This document shows positions 55,301 to 64,000 of a stretch of DNA of 64,000 nucleotides, in pieces. A model generated the notes under the pieces. It worked only from the letters and a program-made list of their open reading frames with translations, was not told where the DNA came from and did not search any database. The stretch is from NCBI GenBank assembly GCA_015179025.1, contig WHUX01000042.1, positions 1 to 64,000 on the forward strand. The letters run 5' to 3'. A program made the translations under genes and the position numbers. Position 1 is the stretch's first letter, and the number at the start of each line of letters is the position of its first letter. Origin of the DNA: Terfezia claveryi. Taxonomy: Eukaryota; Ascomycota; Pezizomycetes; Pezizales; Pezizaceae.

Positions 55301-57181
55301 ATGTCCTCCGAGTCAAAGCAAGCCGCCGAGCCAGGGCAGACTCCACCTGTTGAGGCACCCACCACCACCACCGACGACAACGGCAAGGGGAAGACTTTAG
55401 AAGCCCACGATGGAAAGGAGAAGAAACCTAGTGCGGCGGAGTTACAGCAGAAATTAAAGGCGCTGTTTGATGCTAATCCATTGTGGAAAGATGAGGCAAA
55501 GGGATTGCAGCCAGAAAAATTGCAGGAGTATATGACCGGGAAGCTGGAGCAGATGCTGATTACTGCGGTTGGTATTCCTCTGTGGTGGGGGACTTTGGTG
55601 TTGAGAAGCTTTGGGGTAGAGAGCTGATGTATTTGCTTGGGGGGGATAGAGTGGGAAGAATGTGAAGGATATGGGACAGTTTAAGTTCTGGGGGACACAG
55701 CCAGTGCCGAAGTTTGGCGAGTTACATTTTTCGATTTAGAAGGGGGATTGGGCTGGGCTGGGCTGACTGGTATGGTGAGGGTTTGGTAGATGAGGATGAT
55801 GCGGATCTGCCGGACGGGTTTATTCAAGATAACGATCCCGGGAAAATACGGCAGGAGCCATACCCGATCCTGGACAGCTTTGAATGGGTGACTATGGATT
55901 TGACCGATGATGCTCAGGTACGCATAAAGTTCATTATAGACATGCATGAGATACAGGGTACTGAGAACCGGGATGGGCCTGGGGGGTAGATGGAGGAGGT
56001 ATACGCTCTTTTATGCGGACATTATGTCGAAGACGACAATGCGACTTTCCGATTTAACTACTCGAAAGCATTCCTCAACTGGGCCCTCAAGGCCCCAGGC
56101 TGGCTCCCCCAATGGCATATCGGTGTGCGTGCCAAAGCCTCTAGAAAGCTCTGTGCCTTCATCTCGGGCATCCCCGTGACCATCCGCGTAAAAGACCATC
56201 TCCACCGGGGTCCCGAAATCAACTTTCTTTGTGTTCACAAGAAGCTTCGCTCAAAGCGGCTCACACCGGTGCTCATCAAAGAAATCACTCGCCGGTGCAA
56301 CCTCGAGAATATCTGGACTGCAGTGTATACCGCTGGTATCATCATCCCGAAACCAGTTACTAGCTGTAGGTACTTCCACAGAAGCATCGATTGGTTGAAG
56401 TTGTATGAGGTCGGGTTTAGTCCCCTTCCCACATACAGTACAAAGCAACGACAGATTGAGAAATATAATTTACCAGATAAGACGGCCACGGAGGGGTTGA
56501 GAAAGATGGAGAAGAAGGATGTCCCGGAGGTGCATAAGTTGTTGGATAGGTACTTGAAGAAGTTTGATATTGCACCGGTGTTTACGGAGGAGGAGGTTGA
56601 GCATTGGCTGGTGGATAAGGAGGAGGTAGTATGGTCATATGTTGTTGAGGTACACACTTATGCTCCCGCTCCCTCTCCATATTGTGATTATCTAATGCGA
56701 AACATTCTAGGACTCAACAACACACAAGATCACCGACTTCTTCTCCTTCTACTCGCTCGAATCCTCCGTCATCCAATCCTCAAAGCACTCCGTCATCAAA
56801 GCCGCCTACCTCTTCTACTACGCCTCCGAGACCGCCTTCGAACCCGGCGAAGACGCAAAGAAAAACTTCAAAAACAGATTGAACAAATTAATAAACGATG
56901 CTTTGATTATAGCAAAGAGGGTGCGGTTGCCCCTCCCCGCCCATGTCTCACTGTGTGTAGGGGCTAACATAATTAATTTGTAGCTCAAATTCGACGTCTT
57001 CAACTGCCTGACACTCCTTGATAATAATCTGTTCATTCAGGATCAGAAGTTTGGCGCAGGAGATGGTTTGTTGCATTATTACTTGTTTAATTGGAGGACG
57101 AAGCATATTAATGGGGGAATTAAGGTTGATGGGAAGGTGGATGAGGAAAGGGGGAGTGGAGTTGGGTTGGTGATGTTGTAG
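55301..57181 (+). CDS. NMT1: Glycylpeptide N-myristoyltransferase NMT1
   Basis: Transfers myristate from myristoyl-CoA to N-terminal glycine of target proteins; cytosolic and essential in fungi. Exons: 55301-55567, 55650-55716, 55790-55917, 55990-56649, 56711-56920 and 56984-57181 (509 residues), phases consistent. Family blocks are [21 protein letters not shown]-type [51 protein letters not shown] and [15 protein letters not shown]. The DQKFGAGDG region and the catalytic C-terminus GVGLVML also match; the terminal carboxylate acts as base. Intron 2 begins GCGAGT, a GC-AG intron; the alternative GT donor nearby would give a stop. Confidence 0.94.
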
Positions 57182-57955
57182 GCTGTGGGGGGTGGGTAGA
57201 TCTCGTTATGATGATGAAGGGGCATTACATCAAATTTCGTGAGGCGGGGTGTGGAGCGCTTCATGTTCCAGGGGAATTCAACCAAAGTACTGACGAGTGA
57301 TATTTTTAAAATCCACTTATAACATTTTCATGCATATGTGCAATTGTAGCTTCAGCGTGGGGAATAGGAGGAGGAAGGAAATACCTCGCAATTCCTTTGT
57401 TGTTATCTTTGTCTAATGGTGTGGAAGATAATAATTACTTAGTGGGTTATGAGTGCAAGCTCAGGGTAACCCATAAGGCTTATTTGGTTTCGAGTTACTC
57501 TTCCTACCCCTCAAATTCAAGTACCTATAGATCTTTTCCCGAAAGCTTCCGATTTGTGAGATATACCCCACTCACTTCACGCTCTACACTCTTCATAACA
57601 TGCTTGTCACTATGCCGCGTCTTCAGGCTATATAGCCAACCTAATGAGTTGAAAAGTAATAAACGTTGCTGAGGACGGAGACAGTACGGTAGATCCCATC
57701 ACGCTTCTCCAGCCGGAGTACGACTTTGGAACCCATGCCTTGGCAGCAACTCACAACTCGGCGAAGCCCATGATTGGTGGCGGTGGCTCTATACATCCGC
57801 CTGCCCGGCGCAGGTTCTGATCTACAACCCTGCGGAATTCCGAACCGACGCTGCTCTACATTTTTGCCCGCCGTCCTTCTCCTTGTCTTCATTAATTTCA
57901 GCTACCGCACCAAGCTGCTCCGTTTAATAAACCATACTGCTCTCCAATTGCACTC
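57182..57955. other. Intergenic region
   Basis: Between NMT1 and SDH2, both on the + strand. No gene was seen. Confidence 0.5.
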
Positions 57956-59129
57956 ATGTCCGCAAAGTTCCTTAACCCCCTCCTTCTACGCACAACATCC
58001 CGCTTTGGCTTTACGAAGCCCCCTTCACCCATAATATCATCTGTCGCTGTGAATATATTGAGCCGGCGATTGGCTTCGGTTGCTACTGGAGAAGCCGCAC
58101 CCAGGGAAGCTGCGAAGCCGAGGATCAAGACCTTTGAGATTTATCGATGGAGCCCGGATACTCCGCAGAAGAAGCCGGAGATGGTCAAGTACGATCTTGA
58201 TCTGAATCAAACGGTAGGTCATACCGTCTGCTTTTGGTACGCATGTTTTCGGTGTGGTGAAGGGAAGCTCCATGTGCTCCAGATCTGAATGAGGGTTACA
58301 AAGATTTTCTTTTTTCTTTCAAGCCTAGTAACCGAAGGCTATGACCGGGGGATTGCAAGCATGGGACCCTCCTCTACGGATTTAATGATTGATGTTCTTC
58401 ATATCGCAATGAGGTTCAGCTGACATCATATTCCACCATTGCAGGGGCCCATGGTTCTGGATGCCCTTATCCGCATCAAGAACGAAATGGATTCCACCCT
58501 CACCTTCCGCCGATCCTGTCGTGAGGGCATTTGTGGCTCCTGTGCCATGAACATCGATGGAATCAACACCCTCGCCTGTCTCTGCCGCATCACAGACGAA
58601 TCGCATGGTGCCACCAAGATCTACCCCCTCCCCCATACCTACGTCGTCAAGGACCTTGTTCCCGACCTCACCCAATTCTACAAGCAGTACCGATCCATCA
58701 AGCCCTATCTCCAGCGCAAGGATCCTCCCACTGGGAAGGAGGTCTTACAGAGCATTGCAGACCGGAAGAAGCTTGATGGCTTGTACGAGTGCATTCTCTG
58801 CGCGTGCTGCTCGACATCCTGCCCGAGTTATTGGTGGAACAGCGCTGAGTACTTGGGACCGGCGGTCTTGATGCAGAGTTACAGGTGGTTGGCGGATTCA
58901 AGAGATCAGTTCAAGGAGGAGAGGAAACAGCAGCTAGAGAATGAGATGAGCTTGTACAGGTGTCATACTATTATGAACTGTGCAAGGACCTGCCCCAAGG
59001 GATTGAACCCTGGTTTGGCAATTGCTCAGGTATGTGCAAAAACTTACCCCTTCCTCCGATGTCTTGTTGGCAGGGACTCATGTTTGTATTACAATATAGA
59101 TCAAAAAGGAGATGGCTTTCAAGGGGTAA
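57956..59129 (+). CDS. SDH2: Succinate dehydrogenase iron-sulfur subunit SDH2
   Basis: Complex II subunit carrying three Fe-S clusters between the flavoprotein and ubiquinone. Exons 57956-58213, 58445-59029 and 59100-59129 (290 residues). The N-terminus ([19 protein letters not shown]) is a mitochondrial presequence. 2Fe-2S ligands are C111, C116, C119 and C131 ([13 protein letters not shown]). 4Fe-4S ligands are C202, C205, C208 and C212 ([12 protein letters not shown]). The last cluster region is [18 protein letters not shown], completed by the 9-residue third exon IKKEMAFKG, which is easily missed. The third intron side (59030-59099) reads through with a false open frame. Confidence 0.95.
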
Positions 59130-60237
59130 ATCAACTGTCACAGAATTAGCAATGAAATTCAGCCAACACGAAGATGATTTTTACTTAACAGCTCAGGAGG
59201 ATGATAGGCAGGCTTCCTATGAGGTCAACTATAAATTATTTGTTTCCCCCCAGGAGCTGTAGTTCAATAAGGTGCAACGGCGGGAGAATTGGGCTTTGTG
59301 TACGCCACTCTGCATACGTGGTGATGGTTCTGCAGCGGGAGGGTCGATGGATACGAGGTTGGCGTTTGCTTTTTTTATTTATGCAACCCCAATAATTTCC
59401 AGGTATCTCAGCTGGGTATATCCCGGAACTAGGTATATTTCAATTCAAAGGAACATTAGTTTCTTGTACCATCCCCCCTCCCCTCAAGCGGCTGGTACGA
59501 GTTCCAGGCCTCCGAGGGCTACACACAGTAGATGCTTGTATCTACTTTCAATACATACACAGGAGTGTTGCTATTGTGGCCACGAATACCAACAATCCCA
59601 TTGCTTCATATCTCTCGTGTTCTACTTGATCCTGCCAGTGTGCCCCTTCATCGTACTTCCCGCAGGGCGAACGTTTTACACCCCCCAACAGCCAGCCCTT
59701 TCATGCGAGCTTCCCAGGGTTCCAGAATCAATAGAACCAAAAATCATGGCACTGTCTGCATCATTTCGAAGTAATTTTTGCTTGGCTTCCTCCCTTCCCA
59801 GTCTTCGGAGCACAGGTACGGGGCTCAATTTCTCTGCCGTGGGATGCACTCCTGTCCCCCGTATATTTTGTCTGGTCGACCTCGACAAGGAGCAATCGGG
59901 CATCATTCATGAACGTTTGATTGGTGGGCTGGACATGCATTCTCAATAATTGCGTTTTGCAGGAAATCTTCTGGCAGAGATGCTTACTACTTGTATGTAT
60001 TATGGTCATGTAGATGCGCAGTTCCAATGGTTCTACTTATGTCAATTGTCTTGAATCATCACGGCATATTAGCAGAGATTGACACTTACCCTCAAACTTG
60101 TCCCGTGATGGACACCAAGACCTTGGCATCGCGTACTTTGTGCTCAGTCAACGCCCCAATACAAACCTATGGAGGGTGTTGTGACAATACAACAGATATC
60201 TCATCTACCCAGAAGAGTACTCAATTATTCCGCAGCC
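59130..60237. other. Intergenic region
   Basis: No gene supported. A longer + strand frame (59272-59949) has no recognisable family and no codon-like regularity. Confidence 0.5.
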
Positions 60238-61541
60238 ATGGCCCTCGTCGACTATGGCTCCGACTCCGACTCCGAAACACCAGCTCCACCTCCTCCCTCA
60301 AAACGCACAACGTCGAGCTCACTATCCTCATCCCTCGGCGCTTTATTACCGAAGCCGAAACCAAAAGCCGGACCATCACCAATCGTAGCTTCATCACCAT
60401 CGGGTGGCGCAAGGAGGATTATTGTTGATTTACCAAAGACGGAGGAAGGTGCTGTGGGCGGGGTTGGGATTGATGACGGACCACCGAATAAGCGTGCCAG
60501 GATAGGTGGGGGAAGTGGTTTGGGTGGGGGGTTGGCGAGTATGTTGCCTGCGCCGAAGAAGAGGGTGCAGAATGGTACTTGGGAGGGGAGTGGGGCTGGT
60601 AGTGAGAGTAGAGGAGTGGCTACTGGGGTAGTGGAATTGGGTGTTGTGAGGAAGGAGAGGGTGTTGGGGGGTGGGGCGGCAAAGAGGGAGGATATGGGGT
60701 TGGTCGTCATGCCTGGGGAGGGGGAGGGAGGGGGTCGGGATGATGACGATGATAATGTTGTAGCTGGCCCAAAACCCCCGCCGGAGGAGGAAGAATCAGC
60801 AGGACCATGGCTGGAGGGGGGGTGGAAGAGAAAGAGGTCAAGCGGCAGGCACCACCGGATCCAGCGACACAGGTTATGCCACAAAGTGTCACAAGAAGAA
60901 CAATACAACCAATGAGCTCGTTTCGAAAGAAGAAAACCCCCGGGTCTGGAGGCGGAGGAGCTGGCGGCAGTGGGGCGAGTACGGCCCTAGTAGCAGAGAA
61001 ACCAAGACCCAAAGTCTCCTTATTCGGCGCAGTGTCAGAACACACGCCGCCTATCCATTCCTCGTCAAAACCTGTAACAGGATACAAACCCCTCTTGGTT
61101 ACCTCTGCCCTAGAACCACCAAGGATCATCCCCCAACCATCATCCGAAGCCCACTACGACCCTAATCTTGCCTACCAAGCCTGCTCGCAACCTCCATCCA
61201 ACCCCAACTCCCTCGAATCCATGGCGCAAACCATCGGCCTCGATGATGCAGCAATGCGGCAACTTCTCGGCCGGAAAGGCCGTGGTCGGAATAATATCCC
61301 TGATATTTCGCAAATCGCAACGTTTGATGTTAATACAGAGTATGCGTCGAATACGTTATTGGCTAGGAGCGAGGAGGCACAGAGAGCGGCGAGTGTGAAT
61401 CCGGTGAGGAGTATTGCGCCAGGGAAGCATCATTTGACACAATTGTTGAATGCGGCGCAGCAGCAGAAGGGGTCGTTGGAGGAGGCATTTGCGGAAGGGA
61501 AGAGGAATCGGAGGGAGGCGGGAGGGAAGTATGGGTGGTAA
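60238..61541 (+). CDS. PRCC homologue (mitotic checkpoint/splicing-associated)
   Basis: Homologue of human PRCC, a nuclear Pro-rich protein linked to pre-mRNA splicing and to MAD2B. It starts MALVDYGSDSDSE, the family signature, and continues with a Pro/Ser/Lys linker and a Gly-rich region. The conserved C-terminal half is MPQSVTRRTIQPMSSFRKKK, GYKPLLVTSAL, MRQLLGRKGRGRNNIPDISQ and EAFAEGKRNRREAGGKYGW. The two halves are in different frames; the change falls at the G7 run 60816-60822. One extra G gives an uninterrupted 434-residue protein. An intron there is possible, but no good splice pair was seen. Confidence 0.85.
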
Positions 61542-61969
61542 TGTGGGGATAGTGGGGTGTGGGGTAGGGGAGGAGGTCCTAGCATCGATGAGGTTGCTGT
61601 CTAGCATTTTTATGGTATTGTAAAGCGGTTTGGTTTCTAGTAAGGTTTAAGGTACTTTATGATAATGTAGTGAATTGAGGTGGGAATACCGTTCAGCCCA
61701 CACTTGCTGTACGTTTTTTACTCGGGCTCCGTATAGTGCGCTGCCTACCCAAATATGTTTGCAATTCATCTCTTTGTGGCTTCTATACTTGGGAAAGCTT
61801 TCCTAGTTGCGCCATTAGTGAGGAAAGGGGATCCTTCCTGGTTATTATGCATTTTGTGATTTTTTGACTCGAGATTCTATGTTTTGTATTATCATGTACA
61901 TTTTAACCTTGGAAAGACAGGAACACCGGATGCTGTTGTTGCAACAAAAAAGACAGGACGTGAAGAGAT
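61542..61969. other. Convergent intergenic region
   Basis: Space between the 3' ends of PRCC and NIP7; no feature. Confidence 0.5.
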
Positions 61970-62769
61970 CTAGAAAAGGGTATCTTCCTGCGAGGGGAGT
62001 CAGTGTTAGGAATTGACGATGAAAGCATGCACGGGACACGTACGTCTCTGAGATATTCCCCAACATCAGCTTGTCTGAATGCTGCTATTCCGGTAGGGTC
62101 TAGGCGGCGGGTTTCAGCTGTTGAGCGGGCGGTGACACCGAAGCCCTATAACAACGATGAATCTCTGTTAGCAACATGTACCCATCATCCCAAGCACAAG
62201 TCTTCAACCCCATCACCACCTCCACATAACCACTTACTAACCCCCTCCAACCATCTCATGGTAGGCACACTTACAATCGGTGTATCATTCATACTATACA
62301 CCACGACCCCCTGATGCTCCGGCACATCCTCCCCCATCCTCCCTACATGCGCCTTCAACACATGATTCCCATACAAAAACGGCATCTCCCCATTTGGCTT
62401 AACCCAGATTTTATACTTGGCGTGTTGCGCTATATGGTCCAGTGCTGTGATGTGTAGCTTAAACTTTCCAGTCTTTGTGAATTTTCCGAAACAGGTGCCG
62501 AGCGAGCAGAGTGAGGCGCGGGAGATGCTGGTGGCTAGGTTGGCGATGTATGTCCGTACGTAGTACACCCGATCCTTTTGGATCCGGAAACAGTGGGGGT
62601 CGTTGGGGGGATCGATGAGGTGCGAGATGTTCCGGCCGATGCTGTCGGGGAAGGGTGTTAGTTGGGAGTGATTGGTAGGGATTGAAGGGGGGGAGGAACT
62701 GGAGGAGACAAACTAGTTGGCGAGCTTTTCGAAGAGGCGCTCGGTTTCAGTGTCAGTTAGGGGGCGCAT
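61970..62769 (-). CDS. NIP7: 60S ribosome biogenesis factor NIP7
   Basis: PUA-domain protein required for 60S subunit assembly and 27S pre-rRNA processing in the nucleolus. Four exons: 62769-62714, 62641-62275, 62145-62044 and 61987-61970 (180 residues, exactly the usual length). It starts MRPLTDTETERLFEKLANYI, then DPPNDPHCFRIQKDRVYYV, LGTCFGKFTKTGKFKLHITA and YGNHVLKAHVGRM. The third exon gives GFGVTARSTAETRRLDPTG and QADVGEYLRD, and the fourth only EDTLF before the stop. The tiny last exon and the exon 3 block do not show as long frames. Confidence 0.94.
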
Positions 62770-63360
62770 TGTAAACGGGGGAAGATGGGGACTGAGATGA
62801 ACTGAGACGGTGATTACAGCGTGGTACATACCGCATAAAACAGCCCGCATAAAGAAAAAGCTGTTGCCAAGATTTACAGCTGGGAAGCGCCGGATGAAAC
62901 TCCACGACGAAGCGAATCCCCATCGGTGGGTCGAAAAAAAAGATGGATGCTGAAATAACAGACAGTCCCCCTCCCGCTCCCACTCTCCCTTCTACCACCC
63001 CCACCACAGCAGGCACGCATGTCTCAATTGCTGCTCCTTTATCAGAAGACGGTTCTCCTACTGTACCGGGCCAGACCACTTCTACGAAGATGGAACTCGA
63101 CAGCTGTAGCAATCAACCCGCCAAACCAAGTCCGGGATCACCGCACGACAATCAAAATGGACATTCTGGAGGACCTGTGGAAAACAGAGAGAAAGGCAGC
63201 GGCTATGACCGCCGGGGGGGACATCAGAATACAAAGCAAGGACGAAAAGAGAGGAAGAAAGGAAAGAAAGAAATGGGAAGAACTTCGTACAGGTAGGGTT
63301 GCCGATTCACCTCTATACCCCCACCTACCTTAGGTACAACGATCCAGGGCTGACATCTCA
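62770..63360. other. Divergent promoter region with unassigned frame
   Basis: Lies between NIP7 (-) and PUS1 (+). A + strand frame from ATG 63157 reads MDILEDLWKTERKAAAMTAG then DIRIQSKDEKRGRKERKKWE and stays open to a GTAGGG donor-like site at 63293. A CCTTAG acceptor lies at about 63332. It looks coding but does not join to PUS1 in phase; it may be a separate small exon or 5' leader ORF. Confidence 0.35.
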
Positions 63361-64000
63361 ATGGGCGCCGAAAGCCGCAACTTAGAAACCCGCGAGCCAG
63401 GTCGCTCAGCTGAGCCGTCGAATAAACGTGTCAGATTGGATGGAGAAGAAGCCACCGACAAACCCGCAGGCGAAGCTGCAGAGCATGAGGAGAAGGAGGC
63501 CCGTCGCCCAAAGCGTAAAGTTGCGGTATTGATAGGATACTCTGGCCATGGATACAAGGGCATGCAACTCAACTACCCCAACAAAACTATTGAAGGGGAC
63601 CTTTTCGAGGCCTTTATCCGTGCAGGTGCAATCTCGCGGGCCAACTCCAACGACCCGAAGAAGTCGTCTCTCGTCCGCTGTGCACGAACAGATAAGGGAG
63701 TGCACGCTGCAGGAAACGTCATCAGCTTGAAACTGATTATTGAAGATGAGGATATCGTCGAGAAGATTAACAGTCATCTACCAGATCAGATTCGAATTTG
63801 GGGAATTCTCAGGACGTTAAGCAGTTTCAATTGCTACCAGTTGTGTGATTCGAGGGTCTATGAGTACTTGATCCCAAGTTATGTGTTCCTTCCTCCACAC
63901 CCGGGGAGTTATCTGGGCAAGATGCTGAGGAAGCATGCAGTGGAGGAGAATGATTTGGAGGAGTGGGAAGGAAGACAGATAGAGGTAAAGGGGTTTTGGG
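63361..64000 (+). CDS. PUS1: tRNA pseudouridine synthase PUS1 (5' part)
   Basis: TruA-family enzyme that makes pseudouridine in tRNAs (several positions) and U2 snRNA. It runs off the window end, 213 residues visible. Start at MGAESRNLETRE. A charged N-terminal leader precedes RPKRKVAVLIGYSGHGYKGM. The catalytic Asp is D111 in CARTDKGVHAAGN. Other family blocks are ISLKLIIEDEDIVEKINSHL, LPDQIRIWGI, and the RVYEYLIPSYVF thumb region, ending at EVKGFW. An additional upstream exon cannot be excluded. Confidence 0.92.
   Translation, partial: MGAESRNLETREPGRSAEPSNKRVRLDGEEATDKPAGEAAEHEEKEARRPKRKVAVLIGYSGHGYKGMQLNYPNKTIEGDLFEAFIRAGAISRANSNDPKKSSLVRCARTDKGVHAAGNVISLKLIIEDEDIVEKINSHLPDQIRIWGILRTLSSFNCYQLCDSRVYEYLIPSYVFLPPHPGSYLGKMLRKHAVEENDLEEWEGRQIEVKGFW

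Noticed and set aside
59272..59949. 225-codon open frame downstream of SDH2
   Set aside because: No recognised domain, no conserved start, overlaps other random frames.

Overview
This window is nuclear DNA of a filamentous ascomycete fungus. The genes have short spliceosomal introns (about 40-300 bp, mostly GT-AG with CTAAC-like branch sites). They include fungal signatures such as homoisocitrate dehydrogenase of the alpha-aminoadipate lysine pathway, GPI14/PIG-M, a DGK1-like CTP-dependent diacylglycerol kinase and EAF7. Genes missing from budding yeast, such as a PRCC homologue, are also present. The intron density and the repeat-rich spacers would fit a pezizomycete, but the sequence alone does not prove that.

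Layout: positions 1-9700 are repeat-rich. They hold a G-rich minisatellite, an 89-bp tandem duplication, a long inverted repeat (about 790-2601) and a complete but inactivated Ty3/gypsy chromovirus (2707-8800, target duplication CTAAC). From 10.5 kb onward genes alternate with AT-rich, transposon-littered spacers. In order they are: COQ7 (-), AHA1 (+), SF3B5/YSF3 (-), an unidentified element with inverted end repeats (15.6-18.5 kb), a fold-back MITE, VPS60 (-), GGPP synthase (-), a small membrane protein (+), PEX19 (+), VPS28 (+), GPI14 (-), a Tc1/mariner relic, DGK1-like (+), a SAM + P-loop NTPase + nuclease-like protein (+), a Ty1/copia relic, VPS23 (+), KU70 (+), LYS12 (+), EAF7 (-), NMT1 (+), SDH2 (+), PRCC (+), NIP7 (-) and the 5' part of PUS1 (+, runs off the end).

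Most genes are single-copy housekeeping genes, unrelated in function and each with its own promoter. Loose themes are ESCRT (VPS60, VPS28, VPS23), lipid and prenyl metabolism (COQ7, GGPP synthase, GPI14, DGK1, NMT1, and the CaaX protein PEX19), and RNA or ribosome work (SF3B5, PRCC, NIP7, PUS1). The accessory gene most worth attention is the 665-residue SAM/NTPase/PD-(D/E)XK-like protein at 40075-42326. It resembles STAND-like/Crinkler-type conflict or effector proteins rather than housekeeping genes.

Four conserved genes (GGPP synthase, VPS23, KU70, PRCC) each lose one base of reading frame at or near a G/C homopolymer. This points to homopolymer under-calling in the assembly rather than four independent gene deaths. 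Exon coordinates below were read by eye from splice signals and codon phase, so expect occasional errors of a few bases.
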